Positions 51,290 to 58,735 of a DNA stretch of 58,735 nt are shown here, piece by piece (position 1 is the stretch's first letter; the number at the start of each line of letters is the position of its first letter). The stretch lies in contig CAKTBG010000016.1 in NCBI GenBank assembly GCA_934533135.1, forward strand, positions 1 through 58,735, read 5' to 3'. The notes below the pieces were generated by a model that was not told the DNA's origin, did not search any database, and was given only the letters and a program-made list of their open reading frames with translations. This DNA comes from an uncultured Faecalibacterium sp. (lineage in GTDB: Bacteria; Bacillota; Clostridia; Oscillospirales; Ruminococcaceae). The position numbers and the translations under genes were made by a program.

Positions 51290-52894
51290 ATGACCAATCG
51301 TGAAGAAATCGAGCGTCGCCGGACATTTGCGATCATCAGCCATCCGGACGCCGGTAAAACGACCCTGACCGAAAAGCTGCTGCTCTACGGCGGAGCCATC
51401 AATCAGGCCGGTTCCGTCAAGGGCAAGCAGAGTGCCAAGCACGCCGTGTCCGACTGGATGGACATCGAGAAGCAGCGCGGCATTTCCGTCACTTCCTCGG
51501 TGCTGCAGTTCAACTATGCGGGCAAGTGCGTCAACATTCTGGACACCCCCGGCCATCAGGACTTCTCGGAGGACACCTACCGCACCCTGATGGCGGCAGA
51601 CTCTGCCGTCATGGTCATCGACGCCGCCAAGGGCGTCGAGGCGCAGACCATCAAGCTGTTCAAAGTCTGCACCCTCCGCCACATCCCCATTTTCACCTTC
51701 ATCAACAAGATGGACCGCGAAGCCCGCGACCCCTTTGAGCTGATGGAGAACATCGAAGAGATCCTCGGCATCAAGACCTATCCCATGAACTGGCCCATCG
51801 GCTGCGGCAAGGAGTTCAAGGGCGTGTTCGACCGCAACACCCGCAAAGTCCTCGCCTTCTCCAGCGACGGCCGCGCCAACGGCGTCAAGAAGGTCGAAGA
51901 GACCGAGGCTGAGCTGGGCGATCCCGCACTGGACGAGCTGCTGACCCCCTATCTGCACCAGCAGCTCTCCGATGAGATCGAGCTGCTGGACGGTGCTGCC
52001 GAGGAATTTGACCTCGACAAGGTGCTGCGCGGCGAGCTCAGCCCCGTGTTCTTCGGTTCGGCTCTGACCAACTTCGGCGTCGAGCCCTTCCTCGAAAACT
52101 TCCTCCGCCTCACCCCCACCCCGCTGGCCCGTGTGGACAGCCTGACCGGGGAGGCCGTGGATCCCTGCCGCGACGAGTTCTCGGCCTTCATCTTCAAGAT
52201 CCAGGCCAACATGAACAAGGCCCACCGCGACCGCATTGCATTCATGCGCATCTGCTCGGGCAAGTTCGAGCGCGGCATGGAAGCTTACCATGTGCAGGAA
52301 GGCAAGAACATCAAGCTGGCCACCGGCACCCAGCTGATGGCGCAGGATCGTGCCATCGTGGACGAAGCCTATGCAGGCGACATCATCGGCCTGTTTGACC
52401 CGGGCATCTTCTCCATTGGCGACACCCTGTGTACGGGCAAGAAAAAGGTCGAGTTTGCGGGCATCCCCACCTTCTCCCCCGAGCACTTTGCCCGGATCGA
52501 GCAGAAGGACACCATGAAGCGCAAGCAGTTCGTGAAAGGCATGGAGCAGATCGCACAGGAAGGTGCGATCCAGATCTTCCGCGAGGTCGGCGGCGGCATG
52601 GAAGAAGTCGTGGTCGGCGTGGTCGGCGTGCTGCAGCTGGAAGTGCTGGAGTACCGCCTGAACACCGAGTACAACGTTGAGATCCGGATGCAGCAGCTGC
52701 CCTTTGAGCAGCTGCGCTGGGTCAAAAACGACCCCGACACCTACAATCTGCGGGATCTCGATCTGACCAGCGACACCAAGGCCGTGGAGGATATGAAGGG
52801 GAATCGCCTGCTCCTGTTCACCTCCGATTGGGCCGTGCGCTGGGCCGAGACCCACAACGATGCATTAAAGCTGAGCGAGTTTGGCAATATTTAA
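51290..52894 (+). CDS. prfC: Peptide chain release factor 3
   Basis: 534 residues from the ATG at 51290 (AGGAGA nine bases upstream). GTPase that recycles RF1 and RF2 from the ribosome. G-motifs: ISHPDAGKTTL (P-loop), RGISVTSS, LDTPGHQDFSEDTYRTL and INKMD. The C-terminal domains are complete and the length is standard. Confidence 0.97.
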   Translation: MTNREEIERRRTFAIISHPDAGKTTLTEKLLLYGGAINQAGSVKGKQSAKHAVSDWMDIEKQRGISVTSSVLQFNYAGKCVNILDTPGHQDFSEDTYRTLMAADSAVMVIDAAKGVEAQTIKLFKVCTLRHIPIFTFINKMDREARDPFELMENIEEILGIKTYPMNWPIGCGKEFKGVFDRNTRKVLAFSSDGRANGVKKVEETEAELGDPALDELLTPYLHQQLSDEIELLDGAAEEFDLDKVLRGELSPVFFGSALTNFGVEPFLENFLRLTPTPLARVDSLTGEAVDPCRDEFSAFIFKIQANMNKAHRDRIAFMRICSGKFERGMEAYHVQEGKNIKLATGTQLMAQDRAIVDEAYAGDIIGLFDPGIFSIGDTLCTGKKKVEFAGIPTFSPEHFARIEQKDTMKRKQFVKGMEQIAQEGAIQIFREVGGGMEEVVVGVVGVLQLEVLEYRLNTEYNVEIRMQQLPFEQLRWVKNDPDTYNLRDLDLTSDTKAVEDMKGNRLLLFTSDWAVRWAETHNDALKLSEFGNI

Positions 52895-52940
52895 GGTGTG
52901 CTGAACCCACCCGGCAGCGATTTTCCTACTTGGTTAGAAA

Positions 52941-52977
52941 GCTGCGGTTCAGGCGTTTCCTGCACCGCAGTTTTTTC
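52941..52977 (+). terminator. Terminator after prfC
   Basis: CTGCGGTTCAGG-CGTTT-CCTGCACCGCAG with T6 after it. Confidence 0.9.
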
Positions 52978-53065
52978 TATAAAAATAAGAAGCATCCAAC
53001 AAAGAATGCCAGCGTTCTGATGGTCTCTCATGATGGAGAGACTGCTGGCAAAGAGGGTAAATAGT

Positions 53066-54055
53066 ATGAAAAACGAAACCATTCAGATCGGCAGGAGCGG
53101 CTTGTCTGCCCCGTTCCTCGGCCTTGGCACCTGGGCCATCGGCGGCGGCACATGGTGGGGCGACAACGACGACGCACAGTCGGTCAACGCCATCCGGACT
53201 GCCGTGGAGCAGGGCATTGCATGGGTGGACACCGCCCCCATCTACGGCCTGTACCACAGCGAGGAAGTGGTGGGCGAGGCTCTCCGGCAGATCGACCGGG
53301 ACAAGGTGATCCTCTCCACCAAATGCGGCCTCGAATGGCGGCACGAAACGCCCGTCCTCCACAAAGTCGTGGACGGCGTATCCGTCTACCGCGACCTGTC
53401 GGCGCAGAGCATCATCGAGGACGTGGAGGGCAGCCTCAAGCGGCTGGGCACCGACCATCTGGACGTGCTCTACACCCACTGGCAGAGCCCGGATTTCGGC
53501 CTCTACCCGCTGGAAGAGACCGTGGAAGCCCTGATGAAGCTGAAAGAGCAGGGCAAAATCCGCGCCATCGGTGCCGCCAACGTGACTGCCGATATCATCC
53601 GCGGCTACTGCAAGTACGGCCAGCTGGACGTCATTCAGGAAAAATACAGCCTGCTGACCCGCCGGATCGAGAAGCAGCTGCTGCCCACCTGCAAGGAGCT
53701 GGGGGTGTCCATTCAGGCCTACTCCCCGCTGGAGCAGGGTCTGCTGACCGGCAAGGTCACCATGGAGACCACCTATCCGGAGGGCAACACCCGCAACTCC
53801 AACCCCAGCTACCAGCCCGGCCGCCGTGCGCAGGCCCTCAAACTGCTGGACGGTTGGACTGATCTGACCGAGAAGTACCACTGCACCACCGCACAGCTGG
53901 TCATCGCGCTGACGGCCAAAATGATCCCGGGGCTTCACGTCCTCTGCGGTGCCCGCACGCCGGAGCAGGTGCTCGACAATGTCGGCGCACTCAACCTCAA
54001 GCTGGACGGTGCCGACGCCGTCCGCATGAAATGGGATGTCGATTCGATCTCCTGA
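53066..54055 (+). CDS. Aldo/keto reductase
   Basis: 329 residues from the ATG at 53066 (weak GAGGG upstream). NADPH-dependent AKR barrel with the tetrad D55 and Y60 (WVDTAPIYG), K86 (LSTKCG) and H138 (YTHWQS). GRSGLSAPFLGLGTWAIGGG is the usual N-terminal signature. Substrate unknown; a sugar or small aldehyde is likely. Confidence 0.93.
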   Translation: MKNETIQIGRSGLSAPFLGLGTWAIGGGTWWGDNDDAQSVNAIRTAVEQGIAWVDTAPIYGLYHSEEVVGEALRQIDRDKVILSTKCGLEWRHETPVLHKVVDGVSVYRDLSAQSIIEDVEGSLKRLGTDHLDVLYTHWQSPDFGLYPLEETVEALMKLKEQGKIRAIGAANVTADIIRGYCKYGQLDVIQEKYSLLTRRIEKQLLPTCKELGVSIQAYSPLEQGLLTGKVTMETTYPEGNTRNSNPSYQPGRRAQALKLLDGWTDLTEKYHCTTAQLVIALTAKMIPGLHVLCGARTPEQVLDNVGALNLKLDGADAVRMKWDVDSIS

Positions 54056-54080
54056 ATGCAATTCTGACCATCACAAACGC

Positions 54081-54119
54081 AAAGGGAGCGGACGCCGCAG
54101 GGTGTCCGCTCCCTTTTTT
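54081..54119. terminator. Bidirectional terminator
   Basis: AAAGGGAGCGGAC pairs with GTCCGCTCCC followed by T6, between the converging reductase and M23 genes. Confidence 0.9.
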
Positions 54120-54125
54120 GCTGGT

Positions 54126-55430
54126 TTACGAATTTTCTTTCCAGAACAAACCGCCGCTGGACTGGAACAGGAGTTTCGGGTTGATGCTCTTGCTGCCGAG
54201 CTTGAAATCCATGGTCAGCTCCTCGCCCAGTGCGCCGACGGCCTGCCCGCGCTCCACGGTCTGCCCCTTGCTGACCGTGAGCGTCTGGATGCCGTAGAGA
54301 TAGCTGCGCAGGCCGCAGCCGTGGTCGATGACGACGGTGTTTCCGGTGAGGGCGAGATCGCCCGCAAAGACCACCACCCCCGCCGCCGGTGCGCGGACGG
54401 GGTCGCCCGGGATGGTGTAGAGCTTGGTGGAGTTGGACTTGCTGCCCTGTTTGCCGTTGACGACTTTGATCTGGCCGAAATCCACCAGTGTCATGGAATG
54501 CTCTGCCGGGCTGACAAAGCCGCCTGCCCAGAGCTTTTCCCGCACCGGCTGCTCATAGAGCGGCCAGATGTTGTTCCGGAACTCGGTGTTCGCGGCTTCG
54601 GACGCCTCCGGCTCCGGGTCCACTTCCGCGGTGCCGAAATCCTTCGGGATGACCGTGATGGTTCGGGTCTGGGGTTCGCCGTTGACGGTGATGGCCACCT
54701 CATGGCCGCCTGCGGCTGCGTTGTAGGCCGCGGGGATGTAGGCACGCCAGCCATTCGCACTGCGGACGCACTGGACGCTGCCAAGATCCGTCTCGATCGT
54801 GGGGGCGGTTTCGCCGGTCATGCCGGTGATGGCCACGCCGACCACGCCGCCCTGCTCGATCCGCTCCGCCGACAGCTCCACCTCCGCACTGGCCTGCAGG
54901 CTGAACCGGAAGGAGTACCGGTACCAGCCGGTGGGCTTGGCCGGGTGTTCCAGCCTCGGATCCTTCCGGAGGCTGCCGTTGCTGCCGCCCTCAAACTGGG
55001 TCACCAGAAAGTCCTGCGGCATCCGCCAGACCGTCAGCGTCGCCTTGTACCCGCCATTGGCCGGGAACAGGAAATCGGCGTAATCGGTCACACTGCCTGC
55101 ATAGACGATGCTGCCGATGTCGGTCTCAATGGTCAGGGTGGTGTAGCCCGCCCAGTCCGGCAGGGCAAAGGCCGGGTGCGCGTCGTACAGGGTGCCCAGC
55201 TTCTGCACCGCCAGCGTTTCCGGGCTGGCAAACACTTTGTCCAGCTGGCCGCCCAGCAGCGGAACCTGCCAGCAGTAGCCGTTCACGTCCAGTGCTTCGC
55301 CGCCGAACTGGACTTCCGACGTCGGCATCGAGCCTTCGGTCTTGAAGGCATAGCTCACGCCCATCACCGCACCCAGCAGCACGGCCACGCCCACGGCGAC
55401 GCCCACAAGCCACAACAAGAATCGTTTCAT
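54126..55430 (-). CDS. Membrane-anchored protein with degenerate M23 (LytM) domain
   Basis: 434 residues from the ATG at 55430 (CGGAGG eight bases upstream; the G-rich part is shared with the end of repeat copy 9). An N-terminal helix (LLWLVGVAVGVAVLLGAVMGV) anchors a long beta-rich extracellular region, ending in a LytM-like domain at about 330-434 (VRAPAAGVVVFAGDLALTGNTVVIDHGCGL). The usual zinc ligands appear lost: the HxxxD pair before the APAAG strand is absent and the HxH motif reads YLYGI. It is therefore probably a non-catalytic scaffold, like EnvC- or SpoIIQ-type proteins. Confidence 0.8.
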   Translation of the reverse strand: MKRFLLWLVGVAVGVAVLLGAVMGVSYAFKTEGSMPTSEVQFGGEALDVNGYCWQVPLLGGQLDKVFASPETLAVQKLGTLYDAHPAFALPDWAGYTTLTIETDIGSIVYAGSVTDYADFLFPANGGYKATLTVWRMPQDFLVTQFEGGSNGSLRKDPRLEHPAKPTGWYRYSFRFSLQASAEVELSAERIEQGGVVGVAITGMTGETAPTIETDLGSVQCVRSANGWRAYIPAAYNAAAGGHEVAITVNGEPQTRTITVIPKDFGTAEVDPEPEASEAANTEFRNNIWPLYEQPVREKLWAGGFVSPAEHSMTLVDFGQIKVVNGKQGSKSNSTKLYTIPGDPVRAPAAGVVVFAGDLALTGNTVVIDHGCGLRSYLYGIQTLTVSKGQTVERGQAVGALGEELTMDFKLGSKSINPKLLFQSSGGLFWKENS

Positions 55431-55443
55431 GGTATGTACCTCC

Positions 55444-55490
55444 GCCCTCTCAGGCTGCTCCGCAGCCAGCTCCCCCAAAGGGGGAGCCAA
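55444..55490. repeat. Palindromic intergenic repeat, minimal half copy (copy 9)
   Basis: GCCCTCTCAGG, hairpin GGCTGC-TCC-GCAGCC, hairpin AGCTCCCCC/GGGGGAGCC. The inverted half is missing. Confidence 0.82.
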
Positions 55491-55526
55491 GAATGTTTCT
55501 GCGGATTTCCTGAGATTGCAATTTAC

Positions 55527-55573
55527 CAAAAAGGCGCACTCAACAAGCCCTGTACAGACTTATCGAGTGCGCC
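55527..55573 (-). terminator. Terminator after the small membrane protein gene
   Basis: GGCGCACTC/GAGTGCGCC stem, followed on the minus strand by T5. Confidence 0.85.
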
Positions 55574-55607
55574 CGATGTTTTTGACGTGTTTGGTTTTCG
55601 CCCGCAG

Positions 55608-55811
55608 TTATTCTGCGGATTCCTCAGCAGGCGCAGCGTCCTCCGCCGGAGCAGCCTCCTCGGTGGTAACGGCATCGTCCTCACCGAACAGCAGACGCTC
55701 GTACTCGTCCAGTTCCTTCTCACGGCGATGCAGATACACGGCAACAGCGGCCAGCGCACCGGCGACGGCGGCCAAAGTGGTGATCACAGCGATCAAACAG
55801 GATTTCTTCAT
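55608..55811 (-). CDS. Small single-helix membrane protein
   Basis: 67 residues from the ATG at 55811 with AAAGGAG 12 bases upstream: one membrane helix (CLIAVITTLAAVAGALAAVAVYL), then HRREKELDEYERLLF and an acidic Ala/Glu tail. The same frame is open to an ATG at 55946 that also has GGAGG nine bases upstream, giving a 112-residue form with an extra hydrophobic N-terminus; the shorter form looks more natural. Function unknown. Confidence 0.65.
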   Translation of the reverse strand: MKKSCLIAVITTLAAVAGALAAVAVYLHRREKELDEYERLLFGEDDAVTTEEAAPAEDAAPAEESAE

Positions 55812-56019
55812 AGGTTCAGCACACTCCTTTTTTCGGTCAAAACGATGTTTCAGCTTGTTTTTCCAGCGGGAGACCCGCAGCATCAGCTCGAGTACTTTCC
55901 ACAGTGCGGAAAGCATATGAAGCGAGAGTTTTACCAGAAAGATCATCCGCAGCGTCCTCCGTATCGTATCGCTTTATGCGTTTATTATACCCGCTGCGCG
56001 AAAAAAATACAAGCGCGTT

Positions 56020-57066
56020 TTACAAACCGAGGTATTTTTTGCAGGCCTTGAACGCCCCGGGAAGGGTGTATTCGGTGCGCAGCTGTTCCCGGCTGGCCCA
56101 GACCGTGCCCTCTGGGGCGGGCTGCGGCGGAGCCGGAACCGCATACTGGGTCATCCGCCACTCGATGTGGCTGAAAATGTGCTTGGCCTCCGGCAGCGGC
56201 GCGATGGCCTCGGCCTCGCAGACCAGCCCCATGGCCGTGAGTTTTTCGTGCAGTTCACCGGGCGTCAGAGCCTCCCCTTCCCAGAGCAGCGGCTCCCACA
56301 GCCCGGCCAGCAGGCCTTTTTCGGGCCGCTGCCGGATGAGGAAGTTTCCCCCGCTTTCCACCAACGCTACCGTCACCGGCGCGACCTTCCGGGCCTTGGG
56401 TGCTGCCTTCCGGGGCAGGGTCGGCGCAGTACCGGCGGCACGAGCCTTGCAGAGGCCGTGCAGCGGGCAGGCCGCACAAAGGGGTGCGCCGTTCGGCACA
56501 CAGACCAGTGCCCCCAGCTCCATCAGAGCCTGATTGTAGTCACCGGCCTGTTCCGGCGGCTGGTGCTCCATGACCCGGGCGGTGAATGCCTTTTTGACCG
56601 CCGGGTCGGTGATGAGCCGGGCGTCGTCATACAGCCGGGCAAAAACCCGCAGCACATTGCCGTCCACGGCGGGCACCGGCAGGCCAAAGCTGATGGAGGC
56701 GATGGCCCCCGCCGTGTAGTCTCCGATGCCGGGCAGTTCCCGCAGGGCGTCGTAGTCGGCCGGAAGCTGGCCGCCGTACTGCGCACAGACGATCTTTGCG
56801 GCTTTCTGCAGGTTCCGCACCCGGCTGTAATACCCCAGCCCCTCCCAGAGCTTGTGCAGCTTTTCCTCCTCGCAGGCGGCCAGTGCCGGGATGTCCGGCA
56901 GCGCGGCAAGAAACCGCTCGTAATAGGGCAGTGCCGCCGAAACGCGGGTCTGCTGGAGCATGATCTCGCTCACCCAGACGTGATAGGGGCTTGGGTCGGT
57001 GCGGAACGGCAGGATGCGGTGGTTCCGGTAAAACCACTCCAGCAGGGCAGGCGCAATGTTTTCCAC
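56020..57066 (-). CDS. mutY: A/G-specific adenine glycosylase
   Basis: 348 residues from a GTG (AGGTGA about seven bases upstream). Removes adenine mispaired with 8-oxoguanine. Helix-hairpin-helix LPGIGDYTAGAI, catalytic E34 (SEIMLQQT) and D135 (VDGNV), and iron-sulfur ligands C189, C197, C200, C206 (spacing 7-2-5 in place of the common 6-2-5). A C-terminal NUDIX-like 8-oxoG recognition domain follows (FLIRQRPEKGLLAGLWEPL). Confidence 0.95.
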   Translation of the reverse strand: MENIAPALLEWFYRNHRILPFRTDPSPYHVWVSEIMLQQTRVSAALPYYERFLAALPDIPALAACEEEKLHKLWEGLGYYSRVRNLQKAAKIVCAQYGGQLPADYDALRELPGIGDYTAGAIASISFGLPVPAVDGNVLRVFARLYDDARLITDPAVKKAFTARVMEHQPPEQAGDYNQALMELGALVCVPNGAPLCAACPLHGLCKARAAGTAPTLPRKAAPKARKVAPVTVALVESGGNFLIRQRPEKGLLAGLWEPLLWEGEALTPGELHEKLTAMGLVCEAEAIAPLPEAKHIFSHIEWRMTQYAVPAPPQPAPEGTVWASREQLRTEYTLPGAFKACKKYLGL

Positions 57067-57093
57067 AAAGGATCACCTCGTTGTTGAAAAGTT

Positions 57094-57183
57094 GCCCTTT
57101 CAGTCCGCCTGTCGGCGTCCAGCTCCCCCTCTGGGGGAGCTGTCACCGCAGGTGACTGAGAGGGCTCAAATGACGGAGAGGGC
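57094..57183. repeat. Palindromic intergenic repeat, compact copy (copy 10)
   Basis: GCCCTTTCAGTC, hairpin CGCC/GGCG, one central hairpin AGCTCCCCC/GGGGGAGCT, hairpin GTCACC-GCA-GGTGAC, GACTGAGAGGGC, then a separate GACGGAGAGGGC end as in copy 8. Confidence 0.85.
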
Positions 57184-57194
57184 GCAGATGCGAA

Positions 57195-57231
57195 CAAAAA
57201 CCGGGCTACTGCACGGTGACAGCAGCCCGGG
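57195..57231 (-). terminator. Terminator after asnS
   Basis: CCGGGCTGCT/AGTAGCCCGG on the minus strand with T5 after it. Confidence 0.85.
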
Positions 57232-57244
57232 AAGCGCGATCTTC

Positions 57245-58633
57245 TTAGAACCCGTAAGCAGTGCGGGGGAACGGCAGGACATCGCGGATGTTCTGGATGC
57301 CCGTGAGGTACATGATCATCCGCTCGAAGCCAAGGCCGTAACCGGCGTGCTCCACGCCGCCGAACTTGCGCAGGTTGAGGTACCAGTCGTAGCTGGACTT
57401 GTCCAGACCCAGCTCGTCCATGCGGGCCACCAGCTTGTCGTAGTCCTCTTCACGCTGGCTGCCGCCGATCAGCTCGCCGATGCCGGGCACCAGCATATCG
57501 GCTGCGGCCACGGTCTTGCCGTCGGCATTCTGCTTCATGTAGAAGCTCTTGATCTCCTTCGGGTAATCGGTGACAAAGACCGGCTTTTTAAAGACCACCT
57601 CGGTCAGATACCGCTCGTGCTCGGTCTGGATGTCCACGCCCCACTCCACCGGGAACTGGAACTTCTTGTTGTTCTTCTTCAGGATCTCGATGGCATCGGT
57701 GTAGCTGATGCGGCCAAACTCGCTGTTTGCCACCAGCTCCAGACGCTCGATCAGACCCTTGTCGATGAACTGGTTGAAGAACGCCATCTCATCGGGGCAG
57801 TTGTCCAGCACATAGCGGATGACGTACTTGGTCATGGCCTCTGCGGTGTCCATATAGCCGCTCAGGTCGCAGAAGGCCATCTCCGGCTCGATCATCCAGA
57901 ACTCGGCTGCATGGCGGGTGGTGAAGCTCTTCTCGGCGCGGAAGGTGGGGCCGAAGGTGTACACCTTGCCGAAGGCCATGGCCATGGCCTCGGCTTCCAG
58001 CTGGCCGGAGACCGTCAGGTTGACCGGCTTTTCAAAGAAGTCCTGCGTGTAATCCACGGTGCCGTCCTCGTTCTTGGGAACGTTCTCGAGGTCGAGAGTG
58101 GTCACCCGGAACATCTCGCCCGCGCCCTCGCAGTCCGAGGCGGTCAGCAGCGGAGAGTGGGCATAGACAAAGCCGTTCTCCTGAAAGAACTTGTGGATGG
58201 CGTAAGCGGCCACACTGCGGACACGGAAAGCCGCATTGAAGGTGTTGGTGCGGGGGCGCAGGGTGGGCATGGTGCGCAGATACTCCATGCTCATCTTCTT
58301 TTTCTGCAGCGGGTACTCCTCCGCCGGGCAGTCGCCCAGGATCTCCACGCTGTCGGCGTTCAGTTCAAAGGGCTGCTTTGCCTGCGGGGTCAGCACGATG
58401 CGGCCCACCACGCGCAGGCTGCTGTACAGGCCGGTGTGGACGACCTGCTCGTAGTTTGCCAGCTTCCCGGCTTCCAGCACGACCTGCAGGGTCTTGAAGC
58501 AGCCGCCGTCCGACAGGGCGATGAAGCCGATGTTCTTGGAGTCGCGGATGTTCTTGGCCCAACCGCAGACCGTGACAACGGTGCCGTCGGCCGGGGGGTT
58601 CTTGTACAGCGAAACGATTTCGGTGCGTTCCAT
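57245..58633 (-). CDS. asnS: Asparaginyl-tRNA synthetase
   Basis: 462 residues from the ATG at 58633 (GGAGG nine bases upstream). Class IIb synthetase charging tRNA-Asn: an N-terminal OB fold ([21 protein letters not shown]), motif 2 [11 protein letters not shown] and motif 3 [15 protein letters not shown]. Length is standard. Expression should be controlled by the T-box leader directly upstream. Confidence 0.97.
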   Translation of the reverse strand: MERTEIVSLYKNPPADGTVVTVCGWAKNIRDSKNIGFIALSDGGCFKTLQVVLEAGKLANYEQVVHTGLYSSLRVVGRIVLTPQAKQPFELNADSVEILGDCPAEEYPLQKKKMSMEYLRTMPTLRPRTNTFNAAFRVRSVAAYAIHKFFQENGFVYAHSPLLTASDCEGAGEMFRVTTLDLENVPKNEDGTVDYTQDFFEKPVNLTVSGQLEAEAMAMAFGKVYTFGPTFRAEKSFTTRHAAEFWMIEPEMAFCDLSGYMDTAEAMTKYVIRYVLDNCPDEMAFFNQFIDKGLIERLELVANSEFGRISYTDAIEILKKNNKKFQFPVEWGVDIQTEHERYLTEVVFKKPVFVTDYPKEIKSFYMKQNADGKTVAAADMLVPGIGELIGGSQREEDYDKLVARMDELGLDKSSYDWYLNLRKFGGVEHAGYGLGFERMIMYLTGIQNIRDVLPFPRTAYGF

Positions 58634-58659
58634 GGGATGTTTCCTCCGATCTGAAAATG

Positions 58660-58735
58660 AAAAAAGACAGCTTTTGCCCTGAAAGTTCAGGGCGAACAAG
58701 CTGTCTTGTAATGTCCGCGGTGCCACCTGAATTAC
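58660..58735 (-). promoter_or_regulatory. T-box leader of asnS, 3' part only
   Basis: On the minus strand the T-box sequence AGGTGGCACCGCGG (58728-58715) is followed by a terminator whose arms GACAGCTT...AAGCTGTC (58705-58666) end in T6. The antiterminator would form when uncharged tRNA pairs with the T-box. The specifier stem lies off the right edge; asparagine is expected from the gene controlled. Confidence 0.93.

Overview
The window looks like a chromosomal segment of a GC-rich gut Clostridium-class bacterium, most likely Faecalibacterium or a close Oscillospiraceae relative. This is inferred from roughly 60% GC, strong AGGAGG-type ribosome binding sites, a T-box leader, the protein families present and gene-dense mosaic operons. 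No 16S gene is present, so the genus is not proven.

Layout. 1-1.7 kb: the 3' end of a large serine recombinase running into a dense array of small hairpins with a duplicated 43-nt block, probably the end of an integrative element. 1.8-3.5 kb: a small cytidine-deaminase-family enzyme and an orphan HipA-like kinase. 3.6-9.3 kb: two c-di-GMP proteins flanking a solute-binding lipoprotein. 9.5-12.1 kb: an RpiR regulator, a MalY/PatB C-S lyase and a cyclophilin. 12.2-15.0 kb (minus strand): an S24/LexA-like repressor heading a two-gene radical-SAM DNA repair/modification module. 15.2-15.4 kb: two tRNA-Ser genes. 15.6-21.5 kb: a TraX-like protein, a LysR regulator, agmatine deiminase plus N-carbamoylputrescine amidase (putrescine synthesis) and a secreted lipase-like protein. 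21.7-28.7 kb (minus strand): thioesterase, flavoprotein, membrane proteins, MATE exporter, cytidylate-kinase-like protein, a C39-like pseudo-peptidase and a YesL-like protein. 28.9-30.6 kb: PlsC and two small unknowns. 30.9-39.2 kb: a nearly complete shikimate/Phe/Tyr operon (pheA, aroB, aroC, aroE-aroK fusion, aroQ, aroF, aroA, tyrA). 39.4-48.3 kb: WYL regulator, surface CHAP protein behind a C13 tract, Rpn/PD-(D/E)XK protein, double AAA+ ATPase and pullulanase. 48.5-58.7 kb: HtrA, GNAT-MnmM-like fusion, RF3, aldo/keto reductase, degenerate M23 protein, MutY, and AsnRS with the 3' part of its T-box.

The most striking feature outside the genes is a family of at least ten intergenic palindromic repeats. 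Their stems differ in sequence but keep their pairing, many are built as inverted pairs, and one sits precisely inside the loop of a transcription terminator. This looks like a structured, probably once mobile, element family. Other points deserving a second look are the repressor/radical-SAM repair operon, the c-di-GMP/solute-binding trio, an AroQ lacking canonical catalytic residues, the homopolymer upstream of a surface protein, and the GNAT-methyltransferase fusion.
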